Shown here one piece after another: positions 27,983-36,991 of a stretch of DNA of 64,000 nucleotides. The notes under the pieces are model-generated. The model ran no database searches and was not told the origin of the DNA. It saw nothing but the letters and a program-made list of their open reading frames with translations. A program made the translations under genes and the position numbers. Position 1 is the first letter of the stretch; each line of letters opens with the position of its first letter. This DNA is from Clostridia bacterium (GTDB lineage: Bacteria; Bacillota; Clostridia; Oscillospirales; Acutalibacteraceae): NCBI GenBank assembly GCA_017543285.1, contig JAFYGK010000028.1:1-64000 (forward strand), given 5' to 3'.

Positions 27983-28011
27983 TTGTAATATTGCTATAAT
28001 TATGTTAAAAT
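27983..28011 (+). promoter_or_regulatory. Sigma-A promoter of the response regulator-kinase-htrA operon
   Basis: TTGTAA (27983-27988) and TAAAAT (28006-28011) are 17 bases apart, about 80 bases before the response regulator start. Confidence 0.65.
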
Positions 28012-28088
28012 AGTAGCAACAAAAATACGCTATCGTATAATGCGAAAAATAAGGCTGATTAAAATAAATATTCGCTGGAGGTGGCTTT

Positions 28089-28778
28089 ATGCCAATGGGA
28101 AAAATACTTGTTGCCGATGACGACAGAAACATATGCGAGCTTTTAAGATTGTATATCGAAAAGGAAGGCTTTACTGCGGTGCTTGCCGAAAACGGCGACG
28201 CGGCGCTTAAAATGTTTGAAAAGGAAAACCCCGATCTTGTTTTGCTCGACATCATGATGCCCGAACTTGACGGCTGGCAGGTTTGCAGAGAGATAAGAAA
28301 AAAATCTCAGGTGCCCATCATAATGCTGACGGCAAAGGGAGAAACCTTTGATAAGGTTCTCGGTCTTGAGCTTGGCGCTGATGATTATGTTGTAAAGCCG
28401 TTCGAAACAAAAGAGGTCATTGCAAGAATAAAGGCCGTCCTTCGCCGTTCCGGTCCTTCCAACGACGAGGATAACAAGGTCGTCAACTTTGATAAGCTCT
28501 CTATAAATATGACAAACTATGAGCTCAAGGTCGACGGTGTGCATGTTGACGCTCCTCCCAAGGAAATGGAGCTTATCTTCCATCTTGCCTCTAATCCCAA
28601 TAGGGTCTATACAAGAGATCAGCTTCTTGACGAGGTTTGGGGATTTGATTATTACGGAGATTCGAGAACGGTCGATGTGCACATCAAGCGTCTGCGCGAA
28701 AAGCTTGAGGGCGTATCGCCGCAGTGGTCGCTGAAGACCGTGTGGGGCGTCGGATATAAGTTTGAAGTCAAGGAATAG
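28089..28778 (+). CDS. OmpR-family response regulator (envelope-stress type)
   Basis: The 229-residue protein has a receiver domain (acidic pair D10-D11, phosphoacceptor Asp in VLLDIMMPE near 55, Lys in YVVKPFE) and an OmpR winged helix (VDVHIKRLREKLEG and WGVGYKFE). GGAGG precedes the ATG by 7 bases. It is followed by a sensor kinase and an HtrA protease, the same arrangement as secretion-stress systems such as CssRS-HtrA; its target is therefore probably the neighbouring protease. A stable hairpin lies between it and the kinase gene. Confidence 0.93.
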   Translation: MPMGKILVADDDRNICELLRLYIEKEGFTAVLAENGDAALKMFEKENPDLVLLDIMMPELDGWQVCREIRKKSQVPIIMLTAKGETFDKVLGLELGADDYVVKPFETKEVIARIKAVLRRSGPSNDEDNKVVNFDKLSINMTNYELKVDGVHVDAPPKEMELIFHLASNPNRVYTRDQLLDEVWGFDYYGDSRTVDVHIKRLREKLEGVSPQWSLKTVWGVGYKFEVKE

Positions 28779-28787
28779 TATTCCTCT

Positions 28788-28824
28788 GTTATACAGCTTC
28801 TGTTTTTTGCAGAGGCTGTATAAC
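28788..28824 (+). other. Intercistronic hairpin between regulator and kinase
   Basis: GTTATACAGC and GCTGTATAAC bracket an inner CTG/CAG stem with a T-rich loop. The downstream tail (TGTATTTTG) is a poor T-run, so it may lower kinase expression or stabilise the regulator message rather than end transcription. Confidence 0.6.
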
Positions 28825-28859
28825 TGTATTTTGATGATAAACGAATCGGAGCAATACGG

Positions 28860-30377
28860 ATGTTCAAGCGAATTTCAAGCAGTATATTTATCAGGTATTT
28901 TCTTTTGACGACCGCGCTTTTTCTTGTCAGCGTTATCATTCTCGGAACCATTGTCATTTCCAGCTTTTCCAGACACTGGCTCAGCGAGCGTCAGGAAATT
29001 ATTACCGAGACGGCGACCTCCATCTCAGAACTGCTGACGACAAGGGGATACATACAAAAGGCATATTCGGCCGACGGCACTATGGTCAGATACAAGCTGA
29101 CTCCTGCCGTTGGCGCTGCACTCACCATATCAAGCCAGTCTATAGGAGCCGATATATACATTACAAATCCATACGGCCAGACCGAAATATGCAGTGAAGG
29201 CGTAAACTGCCATCATATGCATAATAATATTTCCACTGAAATAATGAGCCGTGTACTTTCGCTTAAACAGGGCGAAACCCTTTACGAAATGGGAACCCTC
29301 GAAGAGTATTATCCGACGGTACACTACACGGCTGCTACGCCGATCGTGCTGGATAACAATTATTTTGCGGTTTTTGTCTCGGCGTCAGCGAAAAACTTTG
29401 AAAACAGCCGAAGGGACATCGTCAATCTTTTTATCACGGTAATGATTGCCGTTTTTATAATCGCTACCGTTATAACGTATCTTATGACATACAACCTCGT
29501 GCGTCCGCTTAGGCAGATGGCGTATGCGGCGCACAGATTCGGCGAGGGGGATTTTTCCTATCGTGTAAACGTCAGAGGACATGACGAAATGGCGTCGCTG
29601 GCGAACGCTTTTAATAAAATGGCGCTTTCCCTGTCGTCTTCCGAGTCCATGAGACGCAGTTTTGTCGCCAATGTTTCCCATGAGCTCAAAACCCCCATGA
29701 CAGTTATTGCCGGATATATTGACGGTATTCTTGACGGAACCATTCCGCCGGAAAAGCATAACTATTACCTGCAAACCGTATCTGACGAAGTAAAGCGTCT
29801 GTCAAGACTTGTCCGAACAATGCTTGATCTTTCCAAGCTGGAGGCCGGCGAAATGAAGCTGAGTCCGGCAAAATTTGATATCAATGACAGCATTTTCCGG
29901 ATTCTTATTTCTTTTGAGCAGAGGATCGAAGAAAAGAATATAAGTATACTCGGTCTGGAGGATAATGAACCGGCAAAAATCGAGGCCGATCCCGACATGC
30001 TTTATCAGGTTATTTACAATCTGATGGACAACGCAATTAAATTCGTCGATAACGGAGGATATATCGAAATTAAAGTCTGGAAGAAGGAAGGCAACGTACA
30101 CTGCTCCATCAAAAACAGCGGAATGGGTATTGCCACAAACGAGCTTCCTCATATATTCGACAGATTTTATAAGACCGATAAATCGAGAAGTCTTGATAAA
30201 AAGGGCGTTGGTCTGGGACTGTATCTTGTCAATATGTTTATTTCTCTTCATTCGGGCAAGATAAATGTCTCCAGCGTTGAGGGGGAATACACCTGCTTCG
30301 AGTTTTACATCCCCGTCAGCTTTACGGCTCCGGAAGAAATGCAGGGGATAATGCCGGACAAAAAGACAGATAAGTAA
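28860..30377 (+). CDS. Membrane sensor histidine kinase (envelope-stress type)
   Basis: The 505-residue protein has membrane helices at about 13-37 and 191-215, an extracellular sensor of ~150 residues between them, a HAMP domain (RPLRQMAYAAHRF), the HisKA box FVANVSHELKTPMT (His near 278) and HATPase motifs NLMDNAIKF, NSGMGI and GVGLGLYLVNM. It pairs with the preceding regulator. Its extracellular loop contains a CSEGVNCHHMHNN segment, rich in Cys and His, that could bind metal or form a disulfide; this is inference. htrA follows 28 bases later. Confidence 0.93.
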   Translation: MFKRISSSIFIRYFLLTTALFLVSVIILGTIVISSFSRHWLSERQEIITETATSISELLTTRGYIQKAYSADGTMVRYKLTPAVGAALTISSQSIGADIYITNPYGQTEICSEGVNCHHMHNNISTEIMSRVLSLKQGETLYEMGTLEEYYPTVHYTAATPIVLDNNYFAVFVSASAKNFENSRRDIVNLFITVMIAVFIIATVITYLMTYNLVRPLRQMAYAAHRFGEGDFSYRVNVRGHDEMASLANAFNKMALSLSSSESMRRSFVANVSHELKTPMTVIAGYIDGILDGTIPPEKHNYYLQTVSDEVKRLSRLVRTMLDLSKLEAGEMKLSPAKFDINDSIFRILISFEQRIEEKNISILGLEDNEPAKIEADPDMLYQVIYNLMDNAIKFVDNGGYIEIKVWKKEGNVHCSIKNSGMGIATNELPHIFDRFYKTDKSRSLDKKGVGLGLYLVNMFISLHSGKINVSSVEGEYTCFEFYIPVSFTAPEEMQGIMPDKKTDK

Positions 30378-30405
30378 CCAGGGAGCAATCGGGAGGATAT
30401 AAGGA

Positions 30406-32001
30406 ATGAGCCAAAAACCCAACAGTTTTTTTGACGCGGCCGCTTATCGGAATAATACTGCCGGAATAAAGAACGCTGCATCCGGAAACGGTATCGGGCG
30501 TCAAAACGCCGATCCGGTATATGCAAAGGCGATCGGACAAGCCTGTCCTGCACAGAACATCTCAAAAAATAGAATAACGGACCCTTCCGCATCCGGTACC
30601 ATGGGTATTCCGGCTTTTGTTCCTGCGGAGCCAAACGGTACATATCCGCGGTTTGACGGAGCAATGCCTTACATGACAAATTCTTCCGCCTATGATCCTT
30701 ATCTTAACCGCGCGGCTGTATATCCGAACAGTATTTCTTCGCCCGCGCCTGTCGTTATTGCCGGTTCGGTTTCCGGAACGGCGGCCGATAAAGCAATGCC
30801 GGGAAAAAAACGCGTGTGGCCCTTTGTTCTTTTAACTCTTCTCGGCATTGTGCTGATTGCCGGAAGTCTTTCCGCTGCGCTGCTTGTCGCCCGCAGCGGC
30901 GCCATGGACCTGATGAAAGAATACAATAAGACTTTTGATTACAGGGACTATGCCGACGAAGCTCCTGTAATTTACGAGGGCGCTCTCCCGCATCTTGCGG
31001 CTGTCAGTGTCGCCGAGGGTACAGATCCCATTCCTTCGAGAGAGATTTTTAAGAAGATTTATAAGGGCGTTGTTCAGATATATCAGTATAATGAAAATGC
31101 TATCGAGGAAAACGGGATAGGATACGGTTCAGGATTTATCGTCACATCAGACGGATTTATAATAACAAACGCACATGTTCTTGATAATCCGGGTTCGGTA
31201 ATAAAGGTTACTATGTACGACGGCACAGAGCATGATGCTCTGCTTGTCGCCGCCGATGAAAAGGATGATATCGGCGTTATCAAAATAGACGGAGAAGGTT
31301 TCGATTATATTGAATTGGGAGACAGCTCGATGCTCTCCGAAGGGGATCGCGTTTACACAGTCGGCAATCCCGACGGACCGGAGCTTGTAAATTCATTCTG
31401 CAACGGTATAGTTTCCGGTCTTAACAGAACGATAAACATGGGAACTGTAAACGACCTGACCTTTATCCAGACCAATGCCGAAATTAATCCCGGCAATTCC
31501 GGCGGACCGCTCATAAATGAATTCGGTCAGGCCGTCGGCATCAATTCGGGGAAAAATTACGGCGTCGGCTATGATAATATATGCTTCTCGCTGCCCATGC
31601 ACCTTGTGCTTCCTGTTATTGACCAGCTTTTCCAATACGGATATGTGCCCGGCAGGGTGACAATAGGCGCTACCGTTGTCGATTTCAATAAATTTGAAGC
31701 GCTCAAGGTGAAAAACGGCGAAGCAGGCGTAATGATTATTGCCGCAAATGAGGACAGCGACCTGGCAGATTCGGATTTTAAATCGGGAGACGTCATAACG
31801 CATATCAACGGAGTCAAGGTTGACAGTATGTATGAGCTCAACCGTCAGCTTCTCAACTATAAACCGGGCGACAGGGTCACTCTGCGCATTATCTCGATCA
31901 ACGATGACAATGAGGTAGACGACTCCGGAAGCGTTGAGATCACGCTGAAGGAATATCTTGATAAATTCCGGCTGAAGGATCTGGACAACAGTAACGTGTA
32001 A
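30406..32001 (+). CDS. htrA: HtrA/DegP-type membrane serine protease with PDZ domain
   Basis: The 531-residue protein has a ~135-residue low-complexity cytoplasmic N-terminus, one membrane helix (about 140-163), then a trypsin-like protease domain with the triad in NAHVLD (His near 249), DDIGVIKI (Asp near 286) and NPGNSGGPL (Ser near 366). A C-terminal PDZ domain runs from ~425 to 515 (SGDVITHINGVKV). HtrA degrades misfolded exported proteins. The long N-terminal tail is greater than in Bacillus HtrA. GGGAGGA precedes the ATG. It is last in the regulator-kinase-htrA operon and is followed by a terminator. Confidence 0.94.
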   Translation: MSQKPNSFFDAAAYRNNTAGIKNAASGNGIGRQNADPVYAKAIGQACPAQNISKNRITDPSASGTMGIPAFVPAEPNGTYPRFDGAMPYMTNSSAYDPYLNRAAVYPNSISSPAPVVIAGSVSGTAADKAMPGKKRVWPFVLLTLLGIVLIAGSLSAALLVARSGAMDLMKEYNKTFDYRDYADEAPVIYEGALPHLAAVSVAEGTDPIPSREIFKKIYKGVVQIYQYNENAIEENGIGYGSGFIVTSDGFIITNAHVLDNPGSVIKVTMYDGTEHDALLVAADEKDDIGVIKIDGEGFDYIELGDSSMLSEGDRVYTVGNPDGPELVNSFCNGIVSGLNRTINMGTVNDLTFIQTNAEINPGNSGGPLINEFGQAVGINSGKNYGVGYDNICFSLPMHLVLPVIDQLFQYGYVPGRVTIGATVVDFNKFEALKVKNGEAGVMIIAANEDSDLADSDFKSGDVITHINGVKVDSMYELNRQLLNYKPGDRVTLRIISINDDNEVDDSGSVEITLKEYLDKFRLKDLDNSNV

Positions 32002-32007
32002 AAAATT

Positions 32008-32046
32008 AGACCGCTATTTCCGAAAAAACGGAAACGGCGGTCTTTT
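32008..32046 (+). terminator. Terminator after htrA
   Basis: AGACCGC...TTTCCG pairs with CGGAAA...GCGGTCT around AAAAAA, followed by TTTTG. Confidence 0.88.
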
Positions 32047-32088
32047 GCTTCTGCATTATTAGTTTAAAAGAATATCGGCGCAGGCTCT

Positions 32089-32796
32089 TTATTCCTCGTC
32101 TGCTTTCTCTCTGATGAGAATAATCGGGGTTTGCTGAGAGGACTGTCCGGCGGGATTATCCTTGATGATTGCCTTGAGTGTATCGGTATCAAGAGTTATG
32201 TCGCTTGATCTGCCAAGAATTTCGACGCCGAGATCGTTTGCGTCGACTATCATACAGGTCATTCCCAATTGATCGCGTATCTCGTTACAGACCTTGTCCG
32301 GTCCAAGCGGATTAAGTATGCCCATATCGGCATAGCAGGAATAGGCCTCGCCATAAAAGCCGTCAAGACCGGCAACGTCCTGACCAACTATTATGTAAAA
32401 AACGCCTCTTTTGCCGAATATCTTGCCGATAAATCCGCATATCGCGGCGTAAATAACCTTTGGCAGGCCCACAAGATTGATAGCAACCTGCATTTTAAGA
32501 GGATTGCCGACCGAGTATCCGGCAGGAGTCTTCATAACGAACTTGGACAGGAATTTTGCCCAGAACCCGACCTTCAGATCCTTTTTGTAAATTATCCTTT
32601 TCTGGCACAGGCCAATAATCTTTTCGCTTATGGACAGCATGTCGCCGTCGGCATAAACGGGCAGAGCGTATTCCCGCATTATATCTATATAGTTTTCGCC
32701 GGGCTCAACAAAATGGGTTTTGATTGCGTGACGCAGATATGTTTTTCCATTGACGGTTATTTCAACATTCTTCTTTGGATTCGCTTTAAACTCCAT
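32089..32796 (-). CDS. CofE-like (F420-0:gamma-glutamyl ligase family) protein
   Basis: The 235-residue protein resembles the CofE/F420 ligase fold: an N-terminal HFVEPGENYIDIMREY segment, a SISEKIIGLCQ stretch near residue 55 that fits the family GDVVVVTSKIVS-type strand, then FYGEAYSCYADMG with Asp/Asn ligands and MIVDANDLGVEILG near 182. In archaea and Actinobacteria CofE adds glutamate to F420; Clostridia generally lack F420, so the function here is probably different. No other cofactor-synthesis gene is near. It is a single minus-strand gene. Confidence 0.7.
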   Translation of the reverse strand: MEFKANPKKNVEITVNGKTYLRHAIKTHFVEPGENYIDIMREYALPVYADGDMLSISEKIIGLCQKRIIYKKDLKVGFWAKFLSKFVMKTPAGYSVGNPLKMQVAINLVGLPKVIYAAICGFIGKIFGKRGVFYIIVGQDVAGLDGFYGEAYSCYADMGILNPLGPDKVCNEIRDQLGMTCMIVDANDLGVEILGRSSDITLDTDTLKAIIKDNPAGQSSQQTPIILIREKADEE

Positions 32797-32948
32797 ATCT
32801 TTTCTGATGTCCTTTCTGCCGTATGTTCTTTGCGGAGTGAATTATCCGCGTTTACGTCATGCGGCTTTTAATTGTTCATATCCTTATACCACATTTGGGC
32901 TGATATGTCAAGAATAGGGGATATATGCCGGGAGGGATTAGTTTCTGT

Positions 32949-32988
32949 AAAAATCCCGTAAGGTTTTTGCCTTACGGGATTTTTTTAT
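32949..32988 (-). terminator. Terminator of the trk operon
   Basis: ATCCCGTAAGG and CCTTACGGGAT form an 11-bp stem around TTTTTG, with T- and A-runs on both sides. It directly follows the trkH stop codon on the minus strand and is probably bidirectional. Confidence 0.93.
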
Positions 32989-34433
32989 CTTTTTGTCCAT
33001 GTCGATGGAGACACAAGGAACACTATCGGATAGATTTCCAACCGTCCGAGAAGCATTGCGACCGACAGTACAATCTTTGAAAGATCAGAATAGTTGGAAT
33101 AGCTTGACGCGGGACCGACAAAGCCGAGACCCGGACCGATATTATTGAAGCATGCTGCGGTTGCGGTGGCATTTGTTTCTATTCCGTATTTAATCGGGTC
33201 AAAGCAAAGAAAGATAAACGCAAGGGTGTATAAAGCGACATAGATGGCGAAATATGAAGTCACGCTGTTGATGGTTGATTCATCAAGTCGTTTGCCTTCA
33301 AAACGAACCGTACCGACGGACCGCGGATGGAGCATGCGGTGCAGATCCCGTTTGATGGTTTTTGCGAGGATGATTACCCTTGAAACCTTCAGTCCGCCGC
33401 CGGTAGAGCCGGCACATGCGCCGATAAACATCAGCAAGAAAAGTATTGCCTTGGAAAGCTCAGGCCATGCGTTGAAGTCGCAGGTGGAAAAACCGGTTGT
33501 GGTTATGATGGACGCAACCTGGAATGAGGAATGTCTGAGCGCCTCCGAAAAGCCGCTGTACATGGAATAGATATTTGCTGTGACTATTCCGATCGAGGTC
33601 AGAATAATGCCCAGGTAGCACCACATTTCGCCGCTTTTGAACACATTTCGAAAATGCCGGATAAGCGCAAGATAGAAGAGGTTGAAGTTTAATCCGAATA
33701 CTACCATAAATATGGTAATGACCCACTGCAGATATGGCGTGTAGCCTGCGATGGAGTTGGCCTTTATGCCGAAGCCGCCGGTTCCGGCGGTGCCGAATGT
33801 ATGAATAAGACTGTCGTAAAGCGGCATACCTCCGCACAAAAGGAAAAGTATTTCCGCAACGGTCAGCGCAATATAAATAAGGTACAGTATTTTTGCCGTC
33901 TTTTTTGCACGTGGAACGAGTTTGCCGATAATCGGTCCGGGCATTTCCGCACGAAGAATGTGTATAGAGCGGTCGGAAACCGTCGGTATTATCGCCATGA
34001 CAAATACGAGAACGCCCATGCCGCCGACCCAGTGGGTGAAGCTGCGCCAGAAAGCTATGCCGCGGCTGAGAGCCTCCACATCGTTGAGTATTGAGGCGCC
34101 GGTTGTGGTAAAGCCGCTTACGGTTTCGAAAAACGCGTCAACAAAAGAGGGTATTTCTCCGCTGATAACGAAAGGCAAGGCTCCTACGACCGACATAAGC
34201 ACCCATGACAAGGCGACGATGATAAAGCCTTCCTTGGCAAATATTATTTTATTCCACGGTTTGAAAAGCAGAGTGAACGCAAATCCGACCACAAGCGCGA
34301 TGCCTGCGCATAAAAGAAAAGTCCACAGACATTTTTCCCCGTATAAAGCGGAAACTGCGGCGGGCAGAGCAAAGAGAAGGGCTTCGATCTTTATCATCTG
34401 ACCGACCATATATATGACCATTCTACGATTCAT
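32985..34433 (-). CDS. trkH: TrkH/KtrB-family potassium transporter subunit
   Basis: The 482-residue membrane protein has the four-fold pore structure of TrkH: filter-like segments TVSGFTTTGASI (near 112), FGTAGTGGFG (near 218), ITTTGFST (near 310) and NNIGPGLGFVG (near 428), plus GSTGGGLKVSRV near 345. It conducts K+ (with Na+ or H+) into the cell and needs the TrkA regulator. It lies 72 bases downstream of trkA on the minus strand, so they form an operon. The start codon has only a weak ribosome site. Confidence 0.95.
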   Translation of the reverse strand: MNRRMVIYMVGQMIKIEALLFALPAAVSALYGEKCLWTFLLCAGIALVVGFAFTLLFKPWNKIIFAKEGFIIVALSWVLMSVVGALPFVISGEIPSFVDAFFETVSGFTTTGASILNDVEALSRGIAFWRSFTHWVGGMGVLVFVMAIIPTVSDRSIHILRAEMPGPIIGKLVPRAKKTAKILYLIYIALTVAEILFLLCGGMPLYDSLIHTFGTAGTGGFGIKANSIAGYTPYLQWVITIFMVVFGLNFNLFYLALIRHFRNVFKSGEMWCYLGIILTSIGIVTANIYSMYSGFSEALRHSSFQVASIITTTGFSTCDFNAWPELSKAILFLLMFIGACAGSTGGGLKVSRVIILAKTIKRDLHRMLHPRSVGTVRFEGKRLDESTINSVTSYFAIYVALYTLAFIFLCFDPIKYGIETNATATAACFNNIGPGLGFVGPASSYSNYSDLSKIVLSVAMLLGRLEIYPIVFLVSPSTWTKR

Positions 34434-34505
34434 GTAATATCATAACCCTTTGAAAAGATTGAAAATGCAGCAAAGCCGGCTTTTAGACGCACGGCGTGCA
34501 ACAGG

Positions 34506-35864
34506 TTATTTTATAATATCCGACAGATCCTGATAACGGGAGTCGGCCGCTATAACGATAACCTTATCTCCGGTCAGGATAACGTCATCGCCGCCGGGTA
34601 TAATAGGCCTTCTGCCTCTGATGATTCCGGCGATAAGCGTATTTGGCTTTAGCTGAAGGTTTTTGAGGGGAATATTCGTAAGCCTGAAATCATTTTTTAC
34701 GTTAAATTCAAGAGCCTCTGCGCCGCCGTCCATAAGGGTGTACAGAGTTTCGATATTGCTTCCCAGAGAATTTTGCAGAGCACGAGCGTATTGGGAAAGA
34801 ATATCTGCCGTTGCTTCCTTTGGAGACACAGTGCTCTCAAGTCCGAGTTTGACGGCCAAAGAGGCCATCTCCGGACGGTTTGCTTTTGATATGACCTTGG
34901 GAACATTCTGGGATGCGGCAAAAATCGAAACAAGCACGTTCTCCTCATCTATGCCTGTAAGGGCGACAAACGCATCCATGTTGTGAAGCCCTTCTTCGAG
35001 AAGCAGCTCCTGCTGCGCGCCGTCGCCGTTAATAATATCAACCTTGGGCAGGATTTCGGCAAGGTGTTCGCACCGTTCCCGGCTCTGCTCGATGATCTTT
35101 ACCGAACTTCCTGCCGAAACAAGCATTTTGGCCAGATAATAGGCTATTTTGCTGCCGCCCATTATCATTACGTTTTTTGCCTGCTTCTGAAGAAGATTGA
35201 GAGAACGAAGCAGCTTTTGTATTTCAAAGCGGTCGGCAGTAAGCCCGATTTTGTCTCCTTCTTTCAGCACGAAGCTTCCGTCCGGGATAAAAACATCTTC
35301 GCCGCGCTGAACAACGCATATGAGAAACTTTGCTTTGTACTTTGAACGCAGTTCGCTTAGGCTCTTCCCGCTGAGAGCAGAATCGGGCTTGAGACGAAGT
35401 TCGATCATTTCAAAATCCCTGCGGGAAAATGTCTCTATTTTAAGCGCGGAGGGCAGCTTCAAAACATCGAAAAGCTCAAGCGCCGTCAGCCTGTCAGGGT
35501 TGATGGACATGGAAAGATCAAGCTGCTGGCGCAAAAATCCGAGGCTTCTGTCATTATATTCAGGATTCCGTATTCTTGCGATGGTATGCTTAGCGCCCAT
35601 TTTTTTGGCAATAAAGCAACTAAGCATGTTGATTTCATCGGATCCGGTTACAGCGACAAAAAGCTCTGCCTTGGCTATCTCGGCCTCCTCCAGCGTTTCG
35701 CAGTCGGTGCAGCTGCCGCAGACGGCCATCACGTCATAAATATTCGTTATTTCGGATATTACAGACTGATCAGAATCAATTGCAAGCACATCGTGGCCCT
35801 CTGAAGCGAGGGTCGAAAGGACTGTTGTGCCGATTTTTCCGCAGCCCGCTATGATAATATTCAT
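34506..35864 (-). CDS. trkA: Trk system potassium uptake regulator TrkA (tandem RCK)
   Basis: The 452-residue protein has two RCK modules: each starts with an NAD-binding Rossmann domain (IIIAGCGKIGTTVL at residue 2; VMIMGGSKIAYYLA near 228) followed by a C-terminal TrkA_C ligand domain (about 140-220 and 370-450). It gates TrkH according to nucleotide. The second nucleotide motif is GGSKIA instead of GxGxxG, so that half may bind differently. The ATG at 35864 gives the usual family length. Confidence 0.94.
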   Translation of the reverse strand: MNIIIAGCGKIGTTVLSTLASEGHDVLAIDSDQSVISEITNIYDVMAVCGSCTDCETLEEAEIAKAELFVAVTGSDEINMLSCFIAKKMGAKHTIARIRNPEYNDRSLGFLRQQLDLSMSINPDRLTALELFDVLKLPSALKIETFSRRDFEMIELRLKPDSALSGKSLSELRSKYKAKFLICVVQRGEDVFIPDGSFVLKEGDKIGLTADRFEIQKLLRSLNLLQKQAKNVMIMGGSKIAYYLAKMLVSAGSSVKIIEQSRERCEHLAEILPKVDIINGDGAQQELLLEEGLHNMDAFVALTGIDEENVLVSIFAASQNVPKVISKANRPEMASLAVKLGLESTVSPKEATADILSQYARALQNSLGSNIETLYTLMDGGAEALEFNVKNDFRLTNIPLKNLQLKPNTLIAGIIRGRRPIIPGGDDVILTGDKVIVIAADSRYQDLSDIIK

Positions 35865-35960
35865 ATATTGATCTGCCCTTTTAATGGTAATAATAATTGT
35901 ATGACGACATAGTATCACAAAACGTCGCCTTTTTCAAGTGCAAAGCCCATTATAAAAAAT

Positions 35961-36057
35961 ATAACGGTCATTTGCCTGAACGCAAACATTATGAAAGGCC
36001 CGGCATTTAGCCGGATCCGGACGCACCCTTTCATATTTGCGGACGAATGACCGTTAT
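35961..36057 (-). terminator. Long branched inverted repeat after the zinc-ribbon gene
   Basis: Outer arms ATAACGGTCATT and AATGACCGTTAT, an inner CGCAAA/TTTGCG, ATGAAAGG/CCTTTCAT, and a nested CCGGC/GCCGG hairpin fold ~97 bases into one long, interrupted stem. On the minus strand it begins 9 bases after the zinc-ribbon stop codon and is followed by ATATTTTTTATA, so termination is likely, but it is much longer than a normal terminator. Confidence 0.7.
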
Positions 36058-36065
36058 TATATTAT

Positions 36066-36971
36066 TCAGTTGAACCATTTTTCTCTGAGATCTGATACCA
36101 TACGGCGGTAACGTCTGCGGCAATCCTCGTTGTCGCCTTTTTCAATATCCTCAATGCAGAGCTTCAGATATTGATCGTAGATCCTGTCATATTCATTATC
36201 ATCATCGATTCGTTTCAGTATCATGGGAGCGAAAAGATAATACTGCCCGATCTCTTTCATTCCCATCGGCTGATTTGCAAGATAGTTATCTCTGAATGAG
36301 CGCAGCGTCCGGAGCTCGTAGCAATCATCCGGCTTACCCATTCTGCCGCATACGGCCGTTGTAATATAGCAGAACTTGGAACGCGCGCTGAAGCCTGTAT
36401 TGATTTCCTCGAAGGAAGTCGGGGCTATCTTATTCTTTTTGTATTTTCCGTTCCACGTATTCACGATTGCCTCGGTCAGAATGTTTTCGCATTTGCCGGA
36501 ATGTCTTTTTAAGGCCGGAAGAATAAAAGCAACCAGATGACGGGAGCAAAGAAACTGCATTTCGATCCTGCTGCTGCCCTGCGCCTTCTTTATATTCAGC
36601 ATTACGTCTTCGGCGATGCGTTTGCCGTACTTAAAAAGGATTTCATCCTTTTTATCGTCCGGACAAAGCTCAAAGGCATTGTCGAGATGATCGAGCGGGT
36701 GTTCGAAGCATTCACAGAAGCGGTCAAACGCCTCGGGATAGGATAATTTCGTAAAAACATCATCATCGGGTTTGGGAAGGGTTATTTCGGCACAAAGAGC
36801 TTCATATGCCAGCCTCAGCTCCTCGTCAAATGTATTCCCGGGAGCGCTCGGCTCGGTTTTACTCACTCCTTCAAAGCTTTGTCCGCAGTACATGCATATG
36901 ACGGTCCCGAGATCATCCGGGATCATAAGCTCCTCACCGCAATGAGGACATTTTTTAATGATGAACGCCAT
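36066..36971 (-). CDS. Zinc-ribbon protein of unknown function
   Basis: The 301-residue protein begins with a zinc ribbon: CPHC at residues 8-11 and CMYC near 26-29. The remaining ~260 residues are helical and charged, with a conserved-looking FCYITTAVCGRMGKPDDCYELRTLRSFRDNYL split over residues 200-232, a motif seen in the short C-terminal domains of many clostridial proteins annotated CFI-box CTERM-like. No enzyme motif is evident. It lies 20 bases downstream of the Re-citrate-synthase-like gene and is probably co-transcribed with it. Confidence 0.75.
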   Translation of the reverse strand: MAFIIKKCPHCGEELMIPDDLGTVICMYCGQSFEGVSKTEPSAPGNTFDEELRLAYEALCAEITLPKPDDDVFTKLSYPEAFDRFCECFEHPLDHLDNAFELCPDDKKDEILFKYGKRIAEDVMLNIKKAQGSSRIEMQFLCSRHLVAFILPALKRHSGKCENILTEAIVNTWNGKYKKNKIAPTSFEEINTGFSARSKFCYITTAVCGRMGKPDDCYELRTLRSFRDNYLANQPMGMKEIGQYYLFAPMILKRIDDDNEYDRIYDQYLKLCIEDIEKGDNEDCRRRYRRMVSDLREKWFN

Positions 36972-36991
36972 GTTATTCCTCCGTGAGCATA

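Noticed and set aside
28788-28824. A true terminator between regulator and kinase
   Set aside because: The stem is good but the following tail is TGTATTTTG, not a T-run, and the genes are functionally linked; listed as a hairpin instead.
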